Assembly: GCA_020634015.1 (NCBI GenBank)
Contig: JACKCN010000008.1
Coordinates: forward strand, 1-64,000
Reading direction: 5' to 3'
Source: Candidatus Delongbacteria bacterium
GTDB taxonomy: Bacteria; CAIWAD01
Length of the DNA: 64,000 nucleotides
A program made the translations under genes and the position numbers. The notes below the pieces were generated by a model, which saw only the letters and a list, made by a program, of their open reading frames with translations, was not told the DNA's origin and ran no database searches. How positions within the stretch are numbered: position 1 is the first letter of the stretch; each line of letters opens with the position of its first letter. Below are positions 52,829-61,243 of this stretch, piece after piece.

Positions 52829-53980
52829 TTGAATATTTCAAGATTTACACATTCGAAAACTGGCCGATTGGTGCCGGTACAGCTTACGAATGGAGAAAGC
52901 GACTGGGCATTTGTGCCAGAAGATCTACCAACGGGGTGGGAACTCCCCCATGATCTTTGGCCGCTTTTGTCAGAAGCCAAGATGGAGTTAGGACGATTGG
53001 ACGGGATTGGCAGAACACTCCCGGATCCCGAACTGTTGCTGAAGCCACTGCAAGATCGTGAGGCAATGCGATCCTCGAGTCTGGAGGGCACATATGCGAC
53101 TCCGCAGGAGCTCTTTTTGTTTGAGATGAGTCCCAGAGAGCCTAGATCGGAAACCGACCCGGCAAACTCATGGCTTGAAGTCTCCAACTACGGGAAGGCG
53201 CTTCGGGAAGGAATGCGGCTACTTGAAGACCTGCCATTCTGCCTGCGTTTGATTCGGGATATGCACAGAACACTATTGTCCGGTGTACGCGGACGCGAGA
53301 GATCACCTGGTGAGTTCCGACCCACTCAAGTACAGATCGGATCGGACCGCAGATTCATGCCCCCACCACCAACCGAGATGAGTGCATGCCTATCTTCGCT
53401 GGAAGAGTACATGAATGCAGATGGTTATCGCTTGGACCCGCTGGTTGTTTGCTTTGTAATACACTACCAGTTCGAAACGATTCATCCATTCAAGGATGGC
53501 AATGGTCGTGTAGGCCGTGTTTTATTGGCGCTGATGATCCACAAGCTGTGCGGCCTTCAAAGGCCATGGTTATACATGAGTGCGTACTTTGAAAAATTCA
53601 AGGACGAGTACATTGACTCGCTTTTTGAGGTAAGCACAGAAGGAAACTGGCGGAACTGGATTGAGTTCTGTTTGCGCGGGACGATTGAACAATCAAAGGA
53701 CTCGATCAGGCGATGTGATTTGCTTGGCCTTGAACGTGAGAAGTTCCACAGACTCTGTCAGCAATCCGGGGCGCGTGCATATCAGATCGTTGACTCGCTG
53801 TTTGTTTCTCCCTTTCTTACCATACCAGAGGTATCACATAGGTTCAGCATTACATATCCGACGGCAAAAGCAGATATCGTCAAGCTTGAGAAACTTGGAA
53901 TTCTTGCACCACTCCCCGACACGCGTCCCGCAATGTACTACTGTCCTACTGTCTTTAGAATCGCCTACATGGAGGCTTGA
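52829..53980 (+). CDS. Fic-domain protein with N-terminal inhibitory helix and winged-helix tail
   Basis: A 383-residue Fic protein. The catalytic loop HPFKDGNGRVGR occupies 219-230. The intramolecular inhibitory motif is in the N-terminal helix (SSSLEGT, 82-88, with E86), so it is a class II Fic enzyme that AMPylates a protein target when the helix is displaced. The DUF4172-like N-terminus and a C-terminal winged helix (EVSHRFSITYPTAKADIVKL) are present. The start is TTG 52829. Lower GC than neighbouring genes and flanking IS remnants suggest horizontal transfer. Confidence 0.92.
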   Translation: MNISRFTHSKTGRLVPVQLTNGESDWAFVPEDLPTGWELPHDLWPLLSEAKMELGRLDGIGRTLPDPELLLKPLQDREAMRSSSLEGTYATPQELFLFEMSPREPRSETDPANSWLEVSNYGKALREGMRLLEDLPFCLRLIRDMHRTLLSGVRGRERSPGEFRPTQVQIGSDRRFMPPPPTEMSACLSSLEEYMNADGYRLDPLVVCFVIHYQFETIHPFKDGNGRVGRVLLALMIHKLCGLQRPWLYMSAYFEKFKDEYIDSLFEVSTEGNWRNWIEFCLRGTIEQSKDSIRRCDLLGLEREKFHRLCQQSGARAYQIVDSLFVSPFLTIPEVSHRFSITYPTAKADIVKLEKLGILAPLPDTRPAMYYCPTVFRIAYMEA

Positions 53981-54114
53981 GTGTTTGAAATGTAAACGGG
54001 ACAAGGCCTGTTCGATCGAAATCGAGATTGTACAGCATTGGATACAAGTATCACCCAATCACGGTACATGAGCATCGCGAATCCACTTCCGTGCAACGCG
54101 GGAATGCTGCAGTT

Positions 54115-54775
54115 GGAAACCTTAAGGTGCTCAATGCAGTCCTGTATGCTGCCGAGAACGGCTGCAAGTGGCGCGGGTTGCCGTCCTGCTTCTGAAAGCG
54201 GCACATGATCTACGCCCGGCTCAATCGCTGGGCGTAAGCAGGGGTACTGCGGGGTGTGTTCCAGGCGCTGCAGGAGGGCCTGCTGATCAGAATCGACTTC
54301 GAGGCCTTCTCCTTGGACAGCACGATCATCAAGGTCCATCCAGCTGAAACCTGCGCACTGAAGAACGGCCCACAGTCCATCAGAAAATCGCGAGGTGGAC
54401 GGACAACCATAATCCACATGCTCAACGCGAACTCACGATCCGCCGTGAGTTTCATTCTGTCTCCAGGACGAGTACACGATGCTCCGACTGGCCAGGCTCT
54501 GATGGGTTCAATTCTGCCCCCCCAATTGAATCCTCAAAACTTCTGATGGGTTGTGTATTTGATGGCCATGAGTCGTGCCGATTGCTTTGGGAACTTGGTC
54601 TCGCTCCGGCCGTGCCACCCTTGTCGAATCGAGTTCTGGGTGTACGACAAAGTCTTGTACAGAAAGTGCATTGAGATGAAAAGTCTCCTCCGCAGCCTGC
54701 AAAGCTACAGGCGTATCTTCTCACGCTTTGACAAGCTGGTTGTGATGTTCAGCGGGTTCATCCATTCGCATTCAT
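54115..54775 (+). pseudogene. IS5-family transposase remnant
   Basis: A single frame from about 54124 to 54500 gives VLNAVLYAAENGCKWRGLPS, then stops at 54193-54195 and 54235-54237, then LDSTIIKVHP, GPQSIRKSRGGRTTIIHM and LSPGRVHDAPTG. All match IS5/IS427-type transposases (first catalytic Asp in LDST). After a deletion, the C-terminal piece YDKVLYRKCIEMKSLLRSLQ, followed by RRIFSRFDKL, reads to about 54760. The element is degraded and cannot transpose. Confidence 0.85.
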
Positions 54776-54831
54776 TGCCGAGAGATTTCGAATGTGTTGA
54801 CAAGCCCTGGCATCCCAAGACCGAGATTCAG

Positions 54832-55368
54832 ATGAACAAACTGATCGTAAGCCCCATCACGGATGACTTGGACACGCTGGCCAGCTGGCTCAGCCGTAAG
54901 CGCTGGCCCTTTCATCGTCGAGTGGCCCTGGCCCGGGACGATGTGCTGGCCCAGGCCGCCGCGGGTCACTTTCACAATGAAGAGACGCGCAGTTTCTGGC
55001 TTGCGGAAGAGGACGCCCGACCCTTCGGCTTTCTGCGCCTTTTTGATCTGGCCGATCCGACACCGCTCTTCGATCTGCGCATCCGCGCGGACGCCAGGGG
55101 CCGCGGGCTGGGATCAGCCTCTCTGCGCTGGGCCACCCAGCATGTCTTCGACCACTGGCCAACCGCCTCTAGGTTCGGCGGCTACACCCGGCATGACAAC
55201 ACGGCCATGTGCCGGGTCTTCGAGCGCTGCGGCTTCACCCTGGAAGCCCGCCACCGCGAGGCCTGGCGCACGGAGCAGGGCGAGTTGCTGGATACGCTGG
55301 GCTGGTTCGTGCTGCGGCGGGAATGGCCGACCGCGGCTGAATTCAGGCCGCGGGAATCCACAGTCTGA
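54832..55368 (+). CDS. GNAT-family N-acetyltransferase
   Basis: A 178-residue GNAT protein. Motif A, which binds acetyl-CoA, reads LRIRADARGRGLGSASLRWA, and motif B contains HDNTAMCRVFERCGF. The C-terminal strand ends LGWFVLRREW. The acceptor substrate is unknown. A decayed copy of its 5' end sits 2.6 kb upstream, on the other side of the Fic gene and IS remnants. The start is ATG 54832; the ribosome site is weak. Confidence 0.88.
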   Translation: MNKLIVSPITDDLDTLASWLSRKRWPFHRRVALARDDVLAQAAAGHFHNEETRSFWLAEEDARPFGFLRLFDLADPTPLFDLRIRADARGRGLGSASLRWATQHVFDHWPTASRFGGYTRHDNTAMCRVFERCGFTLEARHREAWRTEQGELLDTLGWFVLRREWPTAAEFRPRESTV

Positions 55369-56680
55369 ACACGGCGCCACCTTCGGAGGAATTCTCGAGG
55401 GTGAAGCGCAGGCCGTGGTTGCCCAGGATATCGCGCACCAGAGTCAGGCCAATGCCCTGGCCGTTGGGGCGAGTGGTGAAGAAGGGTGTGAAGAGGTTCT
55501 CGAGGGCACCCGGACTGAGGCCAGGGCCATTGTCGGCAATCTCGAGCTGCAGCTGGCGCTGCTCTTCGCTGGCGGAGATCCGGATGATGCCCGGGGTGTC
55601 GTGGCGCTGGGCGAGAGCATCGGCCGCGTTGCGCAGGATGTTGATCAGCGCCTGCTCCAGTTGGGGCCGGTCCAGCAGGGCCTGCCAGTGTGACACATCC
55701 AGCCGGGTTTCCAGGCGGATCCCGCGCGAACCGAGTTCCGGTTCCTGCAGCGATACCAGATCCTGCAACACGCGCATCACATCGCAGAGGCGCGGCACGG
55801 GCGCCGGCAGCCGCACCACATCGGCGTAGCTGTTCATGAACTGGCTCAGATGGCGTCCCCGCTCCATGACCACGGTCAGTGCCTGCTGGAACTCCTGACG
55901 CTCTTCCTCGGGCAGGTGGCGGGCATATTCCAGGCAGGACCTCAACAGCGACTGGCTGGCGCCCAGGCTGTTGTTGATTTCGTGCGACAGGGTGCGAATC
56001 AGCTTTTCCCAGGCCGCGCGCTCGGTGGCCATGAGCTCCTTGGTCAGTTCTTCAAGGATCATCACGGCGCGGGGAAAGCCCTGGTCCAGAAAACTGCTGC
56101 GGCTCAGGCGCACGCGCTTGCGCCCGGGCAGGGAGACGATGCTGCTGGCCCCTTCATTCAGTTCGCGCCAGGCGCGCTCCAGCTCGGCGGGCAGGGGAGG
56201 AATCGGGGTGTTTCGTGTCAGTCTGGTTGTACCACGGTCACCGTCCAACATCAGGCGCGCGGCCGGGTTGGCGTAGTCGGCACGGTGGTCCGGGGTGAAG
56301 GTCACGATGCCCGCCGGGCTCACCTCAAGCACCTTTTCGAGGAAGAAGTGCTGTTCCTGCTGGCGATGGCGCTCGTCACGCAGGCGCACGATCAGCGTGT
56401 TGTACAGCTCGACCAGGCGATTGACTTCCACCGAGCCCGAGGGCACGAAGGTATGGGTGAAATCGCTCTCACGAATGAAGTGGCTGCCGTCGGCGATGAT
56501 TTCAAGCGGCAGGGTGTTGGCGCGCACCAGGCGCATGAACAGCCAGAGCGACAGCCCCAGAAGCGCTTCCAGCAGGAAGATGAAGGGGCGGTGATCCTGC
56601 CAGAGCAGAGTGGCACACAGAATTCCCACCGACAGGTGCAGCAGCACCAGCAGCAACAGGAAGCGGTGCTGCAACTTCAA
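55343..56680 (-). CDS. Membrane sensor histidine kinase, NtrY-like
   Basis: A 445-residue kinase: two N-terminal membrane helices (about 7-28 and 32-52), a HAMP-like linker, a PAS-like segment (about 112-215), an H-box TLSHEINNSLGASQSLL with H233, and an ATPase domain with N-box NILRNAADAL and G-boxes DNGPGLSPGALENLF and GQGIGLTLVRDIL. It should phosphorylate the regulator encoded directly upstream, with which it overlaps by four bases. It is the last gene of the ABC/two-component operon. Confidence 0.95.
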   Translation of the reverse strand: MKLQHRFLLLLVLLHLSVGILCATLLWQDHRPFIFLLEALLGLSLWLFMRLVRANTLPLEIIADGSHFIRESDFTHTFVPSGSVEVNRLVELYNTLIVRLRDERHRQQEQHFFLEKVLEVSPAGIVTFTPDHRADYANPAARLMLDGDRGTTRLTRNTPIPPLPAELERAWRELNEGASSIVSLPGRKRVRLSRSSFLDQGFPRAVMILEELTKELMATERAAWEKLIRTLSHEINNSLGASQSLLRSCLEYARHLPEEERQEFQQALTVVMERGRHLSQFMNSYADVVRLPAPVPRLCDVMRVLQDLVSLQEPELGSRGIRLETRLDVSHWQALLDRPQLEQALINILRNAADALAQRHDTPGIIRISASEEQRQLQLEIADNGPGLSPGALENLFTPFFTTRPNGQGIGLTLVRDILGNHGLRFTLENSSEGGAVFRLWIPAA

Positions 56681-58056
56681 GGCTTCAATCCGTACTTCTC
56701 CAGCCTGCGATAGAGCGAGCTGCGCGTGATGCCCAGCTCCTGGGCCACCTGGCTCAGGTTGCCCGCGTGACGCCGGATGGCCTCGCGGATCATGCGCTGT
56801 TCCATGTCTTCCAGTGTGCGTGCCTCGCTGCCCGGTGCGGAGTCCTGGTGACCGCCGGGCATCAGGGATTCGGCGCGTGACAGGGCCTCGCCCGTGATGC
56901 GTGTGCCATCGGCCAGCAGCACCGCGCGCTCGATGGTCTGGCGCAACTGGCGCACGTTTCCCGGCCAGAGGCGTGTACGCAACCAGCCCTGGGCGCTGGG
57001 GTCCAGCACCGTATCCACACGCGGGTAACGTCCGGCCAGTTCCTGGAGGAAGTGGCGGGCCAGGGCTTCGATGTCCGCGGGGCGCTCGCGCAGGGGCGGC
57101 AGGCGCAGGGGAATCAGGTTCAGGCGGAAGAACAGGTCCTCGCGAAAACGGCCCTCGGCGATCTCGCGGCCCAGGTCGCGGTTGGTGGCGCTGATCACGC
57201 GCACATCCAGCGGCAGGGGCGTGCTGGAGCCCAGCTTCTCGTAACTGCGGTCCTGCAGCACACGCAGCAGCTTGACCTGGCAGGCGGCGTCCAGGTCGCC
57301 GATCTCATCCAGAAAGATCGTGCCGCCCTGGGCGCGCTCGAAGCGGCCCTCGCGTTCGCTGCGCGCATCGGTGAAGGCTCCGCGCACATGACCGAAAAGC
57401 TCGCTGTCGAAAAGTGGGCCGGACAGTCCGCCCAGGTTCACTTTCACCATCGGACCGTCGCGGCGTGCGCTGTTGCGCCGGATGGCGTCGGCGATCACTT
57501 CCTTGCCACTGCCGCTTTCGCCCGTGATCAGCACCGAGGCCTCGGTGTGCGCCGTGCGTGCCACGATGTCCAGCAGCGCCAGCAGGGCGGGGTCTTCGCC
57601 CACCACCATCGAGAAATCCCCCGCAGCGTCCAGCTGGGCGCGGCTGGGGCTGCGTGTGCTGCTTGCTGGATTGCGCCAGTCCTTGAGCCCCAGGGCCGTG
57701 GCCACGCTCTGGCGCACCTGCTCGTGGCTCCAGGGTTTGGTGATGAAATCGGCGGCTCCGGCCTTGATGCCCTGCACGGCCATGGAGACGCTGGCCCAGG
57801 CCGTGATCAGGATCACCGGCAATCCGGGTTGCCGCTCGAGGGTGCGTGCCAGCAGAGCAATGCCTTCCTCGCCATCGGTGCGCCGGGAGAAGTTCATGTC
57901 CTGGATCACGCAGTCGGGAGGCTGGCTCGCGATCGCCTCCAGCGCCTCGCCGGGTGTGGCCGCCGTGCTCACACGGTAGCCGGACTGCTTGAGCAGCAGC
58001 CCCAGGGAGGAACAGACGGCGGCATCGTCATCCACGATCAGGATGCGTGCGTTCAT
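56677..58056 (-). CDS. Sigma-54-dependent response regulator (NtrC family)
   Basis: A 459-residue regulator: receiver domain (about 1-120, phospho-acceptor D53 in IQDMNFS), a AAA+ domain with Walker A GESGSGKE and Walker B GGTIFLDEIGDL, an arginine-finger region, and a C-terminal Fis-type HTH (LSQVAQELGITRSSLYRRLE). The sigma-54 contact loop reads GAFTDA rather than GAFTGA. It lies 51 bases after the last permease gene and overlaps the kinase gene. It likely activates the operon's own -24/-12 promoter at 62534. Confidence 0.96.
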   Translation of the reverse strand: MNARILIVDDDAAVCSSLGLLLKQSGYRVSTAATPGEALEAIASQPPDCVIQDMNFSRRTDGEEGIALLARTLERQPGLPVILITAWASVSMAVQGIKAGAADFITKPWSHEQVRQSVATALGLKDWRNPASSTRSPSRAQLDAAGDFSMVVGEDPALLALLDIVARTAHTEASVLITGESGSGKEVIADAIRRNSARRDGPMVKVNLGGLSGPLFDSELFGHVRGAFTDARSEREGRFERAQGGTIFLDEIGDLDAACQVKLLRVLQDRSYEKLGSSTPLPLDVRVISATNRDLGREIAEGRFREDLFFRLNLIPLRLPPLRERPADIEALARHFLQELAGRYPRVDTVLDPSAQGWLRTRLWPGNVRQLRQTIERAVLLADGTRITGEALSRAESLMPGGHQDSAPGSEARTLEDMEQRMIREAIRRHAGNLSQVAQELGITRSSLYRRLEKYGLKP

Positions 58057-58107
58057 GGCGAGCGTTTCCTTTGACCCGCGGGATTCGCGGTGTGTGATCC
58101 GTTGTCA

Positions 58108-59313
58108 CTACTCATGGTGCAGGGCCTCCGAAGGCGCGATGCGTGTGCTCAGCCAGCCCGGATAGGCTCCCGCCAGCAGGGCCAGCAACAGCACCATGGC
58201 CGTTGAAAGACCCAGGGCCGCCATGAAGATGCCCCAGCCGATGTCCTTGGTGAAGCCCAGGAAGGGAAGCTGGAGAATGATCAGCCAGGCCCCCGCCATG
58301 GCCAGCAGGCTGAGTATGGCAATTTCACCCAGCAGCTGCAGGCCGATCTGTTCGCGCGTGGCGCCCAGAGCGCGGCGCAGCCCGAGTTCGGCCCGCCTGC
58401 GTGTGACACTCTGCCACAGGACTCCGATCAGCCCCAGACCCACCATCAACAGCAGAAAGGCCACGACAAGACCCGCGATCAGCAGGGGCAGCGCCTTCTC
58501 GCGCAGGGTCGAGCGGCGCAAGTGGTCCAGCGAGTTCAGGCTGATGCTCCAGCCGGGAGCCAGCCTCTGGATCAGTTGTGTGATGCGTTCTTCCGTTGCT
58601 CCGGTCATCTGACCCGGGCCGACGCGAATCAGCATGCCGTCGATGAAGTTCTCGGAGCTTCCATCCGACGTCTCGAAGCGCAGCATCAGCGGCACCGGCT
58701 GCATCAGTTCGCCCTTGGGGCGCAGCCAGGGCAGGACTCCCACGATCCGGTAGCGCTTCTCATCGTCTCCAATGTCGCGACCGATGGCGCTGGTTCGGCC
58801 CGTGAGCAGGTCGTCCGCTTCATCGGGCCAGTACTCCGTGACGAACTGCCGCGTCACCACCAGGGGAGTTCGCGCGCCACCCAGGTCCGCCTCGCTGGGC
58901 CAGCTTCCTTCGCTCAGTTCGGCTCCCAGAGCGTCCTGGATCCCCGTGTGCACCAGGTGGATGTTGCTTCTGAATCCCGCCGGAGCCTGTTCGTAACTGG
59001 TGCGCCAGGTGCTGTTGACATAGGGAATGGGTGTCATCGCGCAAATGGCCTGAATCTCGGGCCAGGTCTGCAGCTCACGCTGGATCTCCTGCATGGTTCG
59101 CGTATTCAGCGTGGCGTCGTCCGCCGACGGACGCACGTTCAGTGCCAGCACGTTCTCACGGTTGAAGCCCAGAGGTGTGAGATACTTCTGCAGGGCGAAG
59201 AGCAGCTGGCTGAGCACCAGGAACAGCACCAGGGCCGAGAGCAGCATCTCGACCAGCAACAGCAGGTTGGCGCGCTTGCGATTCCAGATCATGCGCAGGA
59301 TATGGGCGATCAT
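58108..59313 (-). CDS. ABC transporter permease, MacB/FtsX type
   Basis: A 401-residue permease with an N-terminal membrane helix (about 15-38), a large periplasmic MacB-core domain, and three C-terminal helices around 285-390 separated by RRRAELGLRRALGATREQIGLQLL, the conserved FtsX-fold coupling segment. MacB-like proteins act as mechanotransmitters for lipoproteins, peptides or drugs. It pairs with the permease at 59310 (4-base overlap) and the ATPase at 60554. Confidence 0.92.
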   Translation of the reverse strand: MIAHILRMIWNRKRANLLLLVEMLLSALVLFLVLSQLLFALQKYLTPLGFNRENVLALNVRPSADDATLNTRTMQEIQRELQTWPEIQAICAMTPIPYVNSTWRTSYEQAPAGFRSNIHLVHTGIQDALGAELSEGSWPSEADLGGARTPLVVTRQFVTEYWPDEADDLLTGRTSAIGRDIGDDEKRYRIVGVLPWLRPKGELMQPVPLMLRFETSDGSSENFIDGMLIRVGPGQMTGATEERITQLIQRLAPGWSISLNSLDHLRRSTLREKALPLLIAGLVVAFLLLMVGLGLIGVLWQSVTRRRAELGLRRALGATREQIGLQLLGEIAILSLLAMAGAWLIILQLPFLGFTKDIGWGIFMAALGLSTAMVLLLALLAGAYPGWLSTRIAPSEALHHE

Positions 59314-60560
59314 CGCTGGTTTCCTTTCAGGGCGTGTACGGGATGCAGGCGGGCCGTGCGCCAGGCCGGCAGAATGCCCGAGAGCACGCTGAAGACCACC
59401 ACCAGCACCAGCGCCAGGCCGAAGACCCGCAGGTTCAGGTGAAAGCTGGCGTTCTGCAGCAGCCCGCTGCGGGCGATGCCATCGAGAATCAACTGGGTAC
59501 AGCCCAGGGCCAGCACTCCACCCGCGCTCACGATGAGCAGATTTTCAATCAGCAGTTGCAGGATCAGGCTGCCCGCCGTGGCCCCGAAGGCGCGGCGCAC
59601 GCCGATCTCCGAGGCTCGCTCGAGCATGCGGCTGAGGTTCAGATTGACCAGGTTCAGTGCGGGCAGCGACATGAACAACAGCGCGGCCCCGATGATGAGC
59701 GCGGCCAGGCGTCCCAGGTAGCTGTTGGTATCACCGCGGGTTCCGGGAGCCAGCAGTTCCCGGGCCAGGGCGTCCATGGGCGAGGAGTCCAGACTGGCCG
59801 AGATGTGGTCGTAGCCGGGGCCGTCGTCGGGGTCGATCTCCGCACAGCGTCGTGCCAGTTCGGCACGCACCTGCGGCAGCACCCGCGAATCGGTCAGTCG
59901 CACGGCGGCCAGCATGCTGCCCATCCAGTTGTCCCGCCAGGCCGCGCTGGCCTGGTTTCCCAGCGGCACCCAGACATCACTGCGGGGGTGCTTGTTGTAG
60001 ATCGGCACATCCTCCACAACCCCGATCACGCGAAAGTCGCGATCGCCGATGCGCAGGCTCTGGTCCAGTGCGCCCTGCGGGTACAGAAGATCCCGCGTGC
60101 TGCGCGTGATCACGGCCAGTGGTTCGGCCGCCTGCACCTCGGCCTCGTCGTACAGTCGGCCTTCCAGGATGGTGAAGGAGAACACACGCCAGAATGCGGC
60201 ATCGGTGAACTTGAGATCCAGCGCGTGCTTCTCGCCCTCGTGCCAGTACAGCCGGGGGCTGGCGTCGGAGTGAATGCTTGCAAGTTCCACACCGGGCAGG
60301 TCGCGCAGCACCGTATCCAGCAGTCGGTAGCCCGGGTTGCCGGTCCAGTCGTTCTCGGGCCCCCACATCTGGGCGTACTCCAGAGTCGCCAGCGTCTCCT
60401 GCCGGGCGATGGGAAGCCCCGGGCGCGACATGTTCTCCAGCAGGGTGGTCGCCGTCATCAGCACGGTCAGCGTGAAGCAGATCGCAAAAAGGCTCACCCC
60501 GGTGAAGAAGGGCTTGCGCCGCAGCACGGCCAGCGCCGTCTTCAGCGTGTTCTTCAGCAT
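59310..60560 (-). CDS. ABC transporter permease, MacB/FtsX type
   Basis: A 416-residue permease with the same plan as its neighbour: an N-terminal helix (KPFFTGVSLFAICFTLTVLM), a periplasmic domain (IGDRDFRVIGVVEDVP is a typical MacB_PCD phrase), and C-terminal helices with LERASEIGVRRAFGATAGSL. Two half-size permeases imply a heterodimer. It overlaps the ATPase gene by seven bases. The transported substrate is unknown. Confidence 0.92.
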   Translation of the reverse strand: MLKNTLKTALAVLRRKPFFTGVSLFAICFTLTVLMTATTLLENMSRPGLPIARQETLATLEYAQMWGPENDWTGNPGYRLLDTVLRDLPGVELASIHSDASPRLYWHEGEKHALDLKFTDAAFWRVFSFTILEGRLYDEAEVQAAEPLAVITRSTRDLLYPQGALDQSLRIGDRDFRVIGVVEDVPIYNKHPRSDVWVPLGNQASAAWRDNWMGSMLAAVRLTDSRVLPQVRAELARRCAEIDPDDGPGYDHISASLDSSPMDALARELLAPGTRGDTNSYLGRLAALIIGAALLFMSLPALNLVNLNLSRMLERASEIGVRRAFGATAGSLILQLLIENLLIVSAGGVLALGCTQLILDGIARSGLLQNASFHLNLRVFGLALVLVVVFSVLSGILPAWRTARLHPVHALKGNQR

Positions 60561-61234
60561 GCCAGTGCCTCCTGGTGCACCTGGCGGCCATCGTGGAGGC
60601 GCACGCAGCGCTGGGTCAGGTCGGCCATCTGCTGGTCGTGGGTCACCATGATGATGGTGGTGCCCGCGCGGTTCAGTTCCAGCAGGATCTCCATGATCTC
60701 GCGGCCCATCACGCTGTCCAGGTTGCCCGTGGGTTCGTCGGCCAGCAGCAGGGCCGGCTGTCCCACGATGGCCCGGGCGATGGCCACCCGCTGCTGCTGC
60801 CCACCGGAAAGCTGGCCCGGAGTGTGTGACATGCGTGCCGCCAGACCCACGCGTTCCAGCGCGGCCTGGGCGGACGCGCGTCGTTCGCGACCGTTCATGG
60901 AGCGGTAGAGCAGGGGGATTTCCACGTTGTCCAGCACGCTCAGATCGGAGACCAGGTGAAAGGACTGGAAAATGAAGCCGATGGTGCGATTGCGCAGCCG
61001 GGCCAGCTCGCGGTCGCGCTGGCGTGACACATCCTTGCCCTCCAGCAGCACCCGCCCGCTGCTGGGAAGATCCAGCAGACCCATGATGTTCAGCAGAGTG
61101 CTCTTGCCCGACCCGGAGGGACCCATGATCGAGAGGAATTCACCCGCCCGCACGTCCAGGCTGATCCGGCTGAGAGCCTGGGTTTCGATCCGGTCGGTGC
61201 GGTATACTTTTTCAATGTCTTCAAGGCAGAGCAT
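60554..61234 (-). CDS. ABC transporter ATP-binding protein (MacB/LolD type)
   Basis: A 226-residue ATPase: Walker A GPSGSGKST at 38-46, Q-loop FIFQSFHLVSDLSVLDNVE, signature LSGGQQQRVAIARA, and Walker B LLLADEPTGNLDS. These residues and the size match the LolD/MacB subfamily. It powers the two permeases encoded downstream. It is nine bases from the HlyD-like gene. Confidence 0.96.
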   Translation of the reverse strand: MLCLEDIEKVYRTDRIETQALSRISLDVRAGEFLSIMGPSGSGKSTLLNIMGLLDLPSSGRVLLEGKDVSRQRDRELARLRNRTIGFIFQSFHLVSDLSVLDNVEIPLLYRSMNGRERRASAQAALERVGLAARMSHTPGQLSGGQQQRVAIARAIVGQPALLLADEPTGNLDSVMGREIMEILLELNRAGTTIIMVTHDQQMADLTQRCVRLHDGRQVHQEALAC

Positions 61235-61243
61235 GTGTGCCTC

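Noticed and set aside
54461..54831. A plus-strand coding frame extending the GNAT gene upstream from 54553
   Set aside because: That extension is the C-terminal part of the IS5 transposase remnant reading into the GNAT frame, not a native N-terminus.
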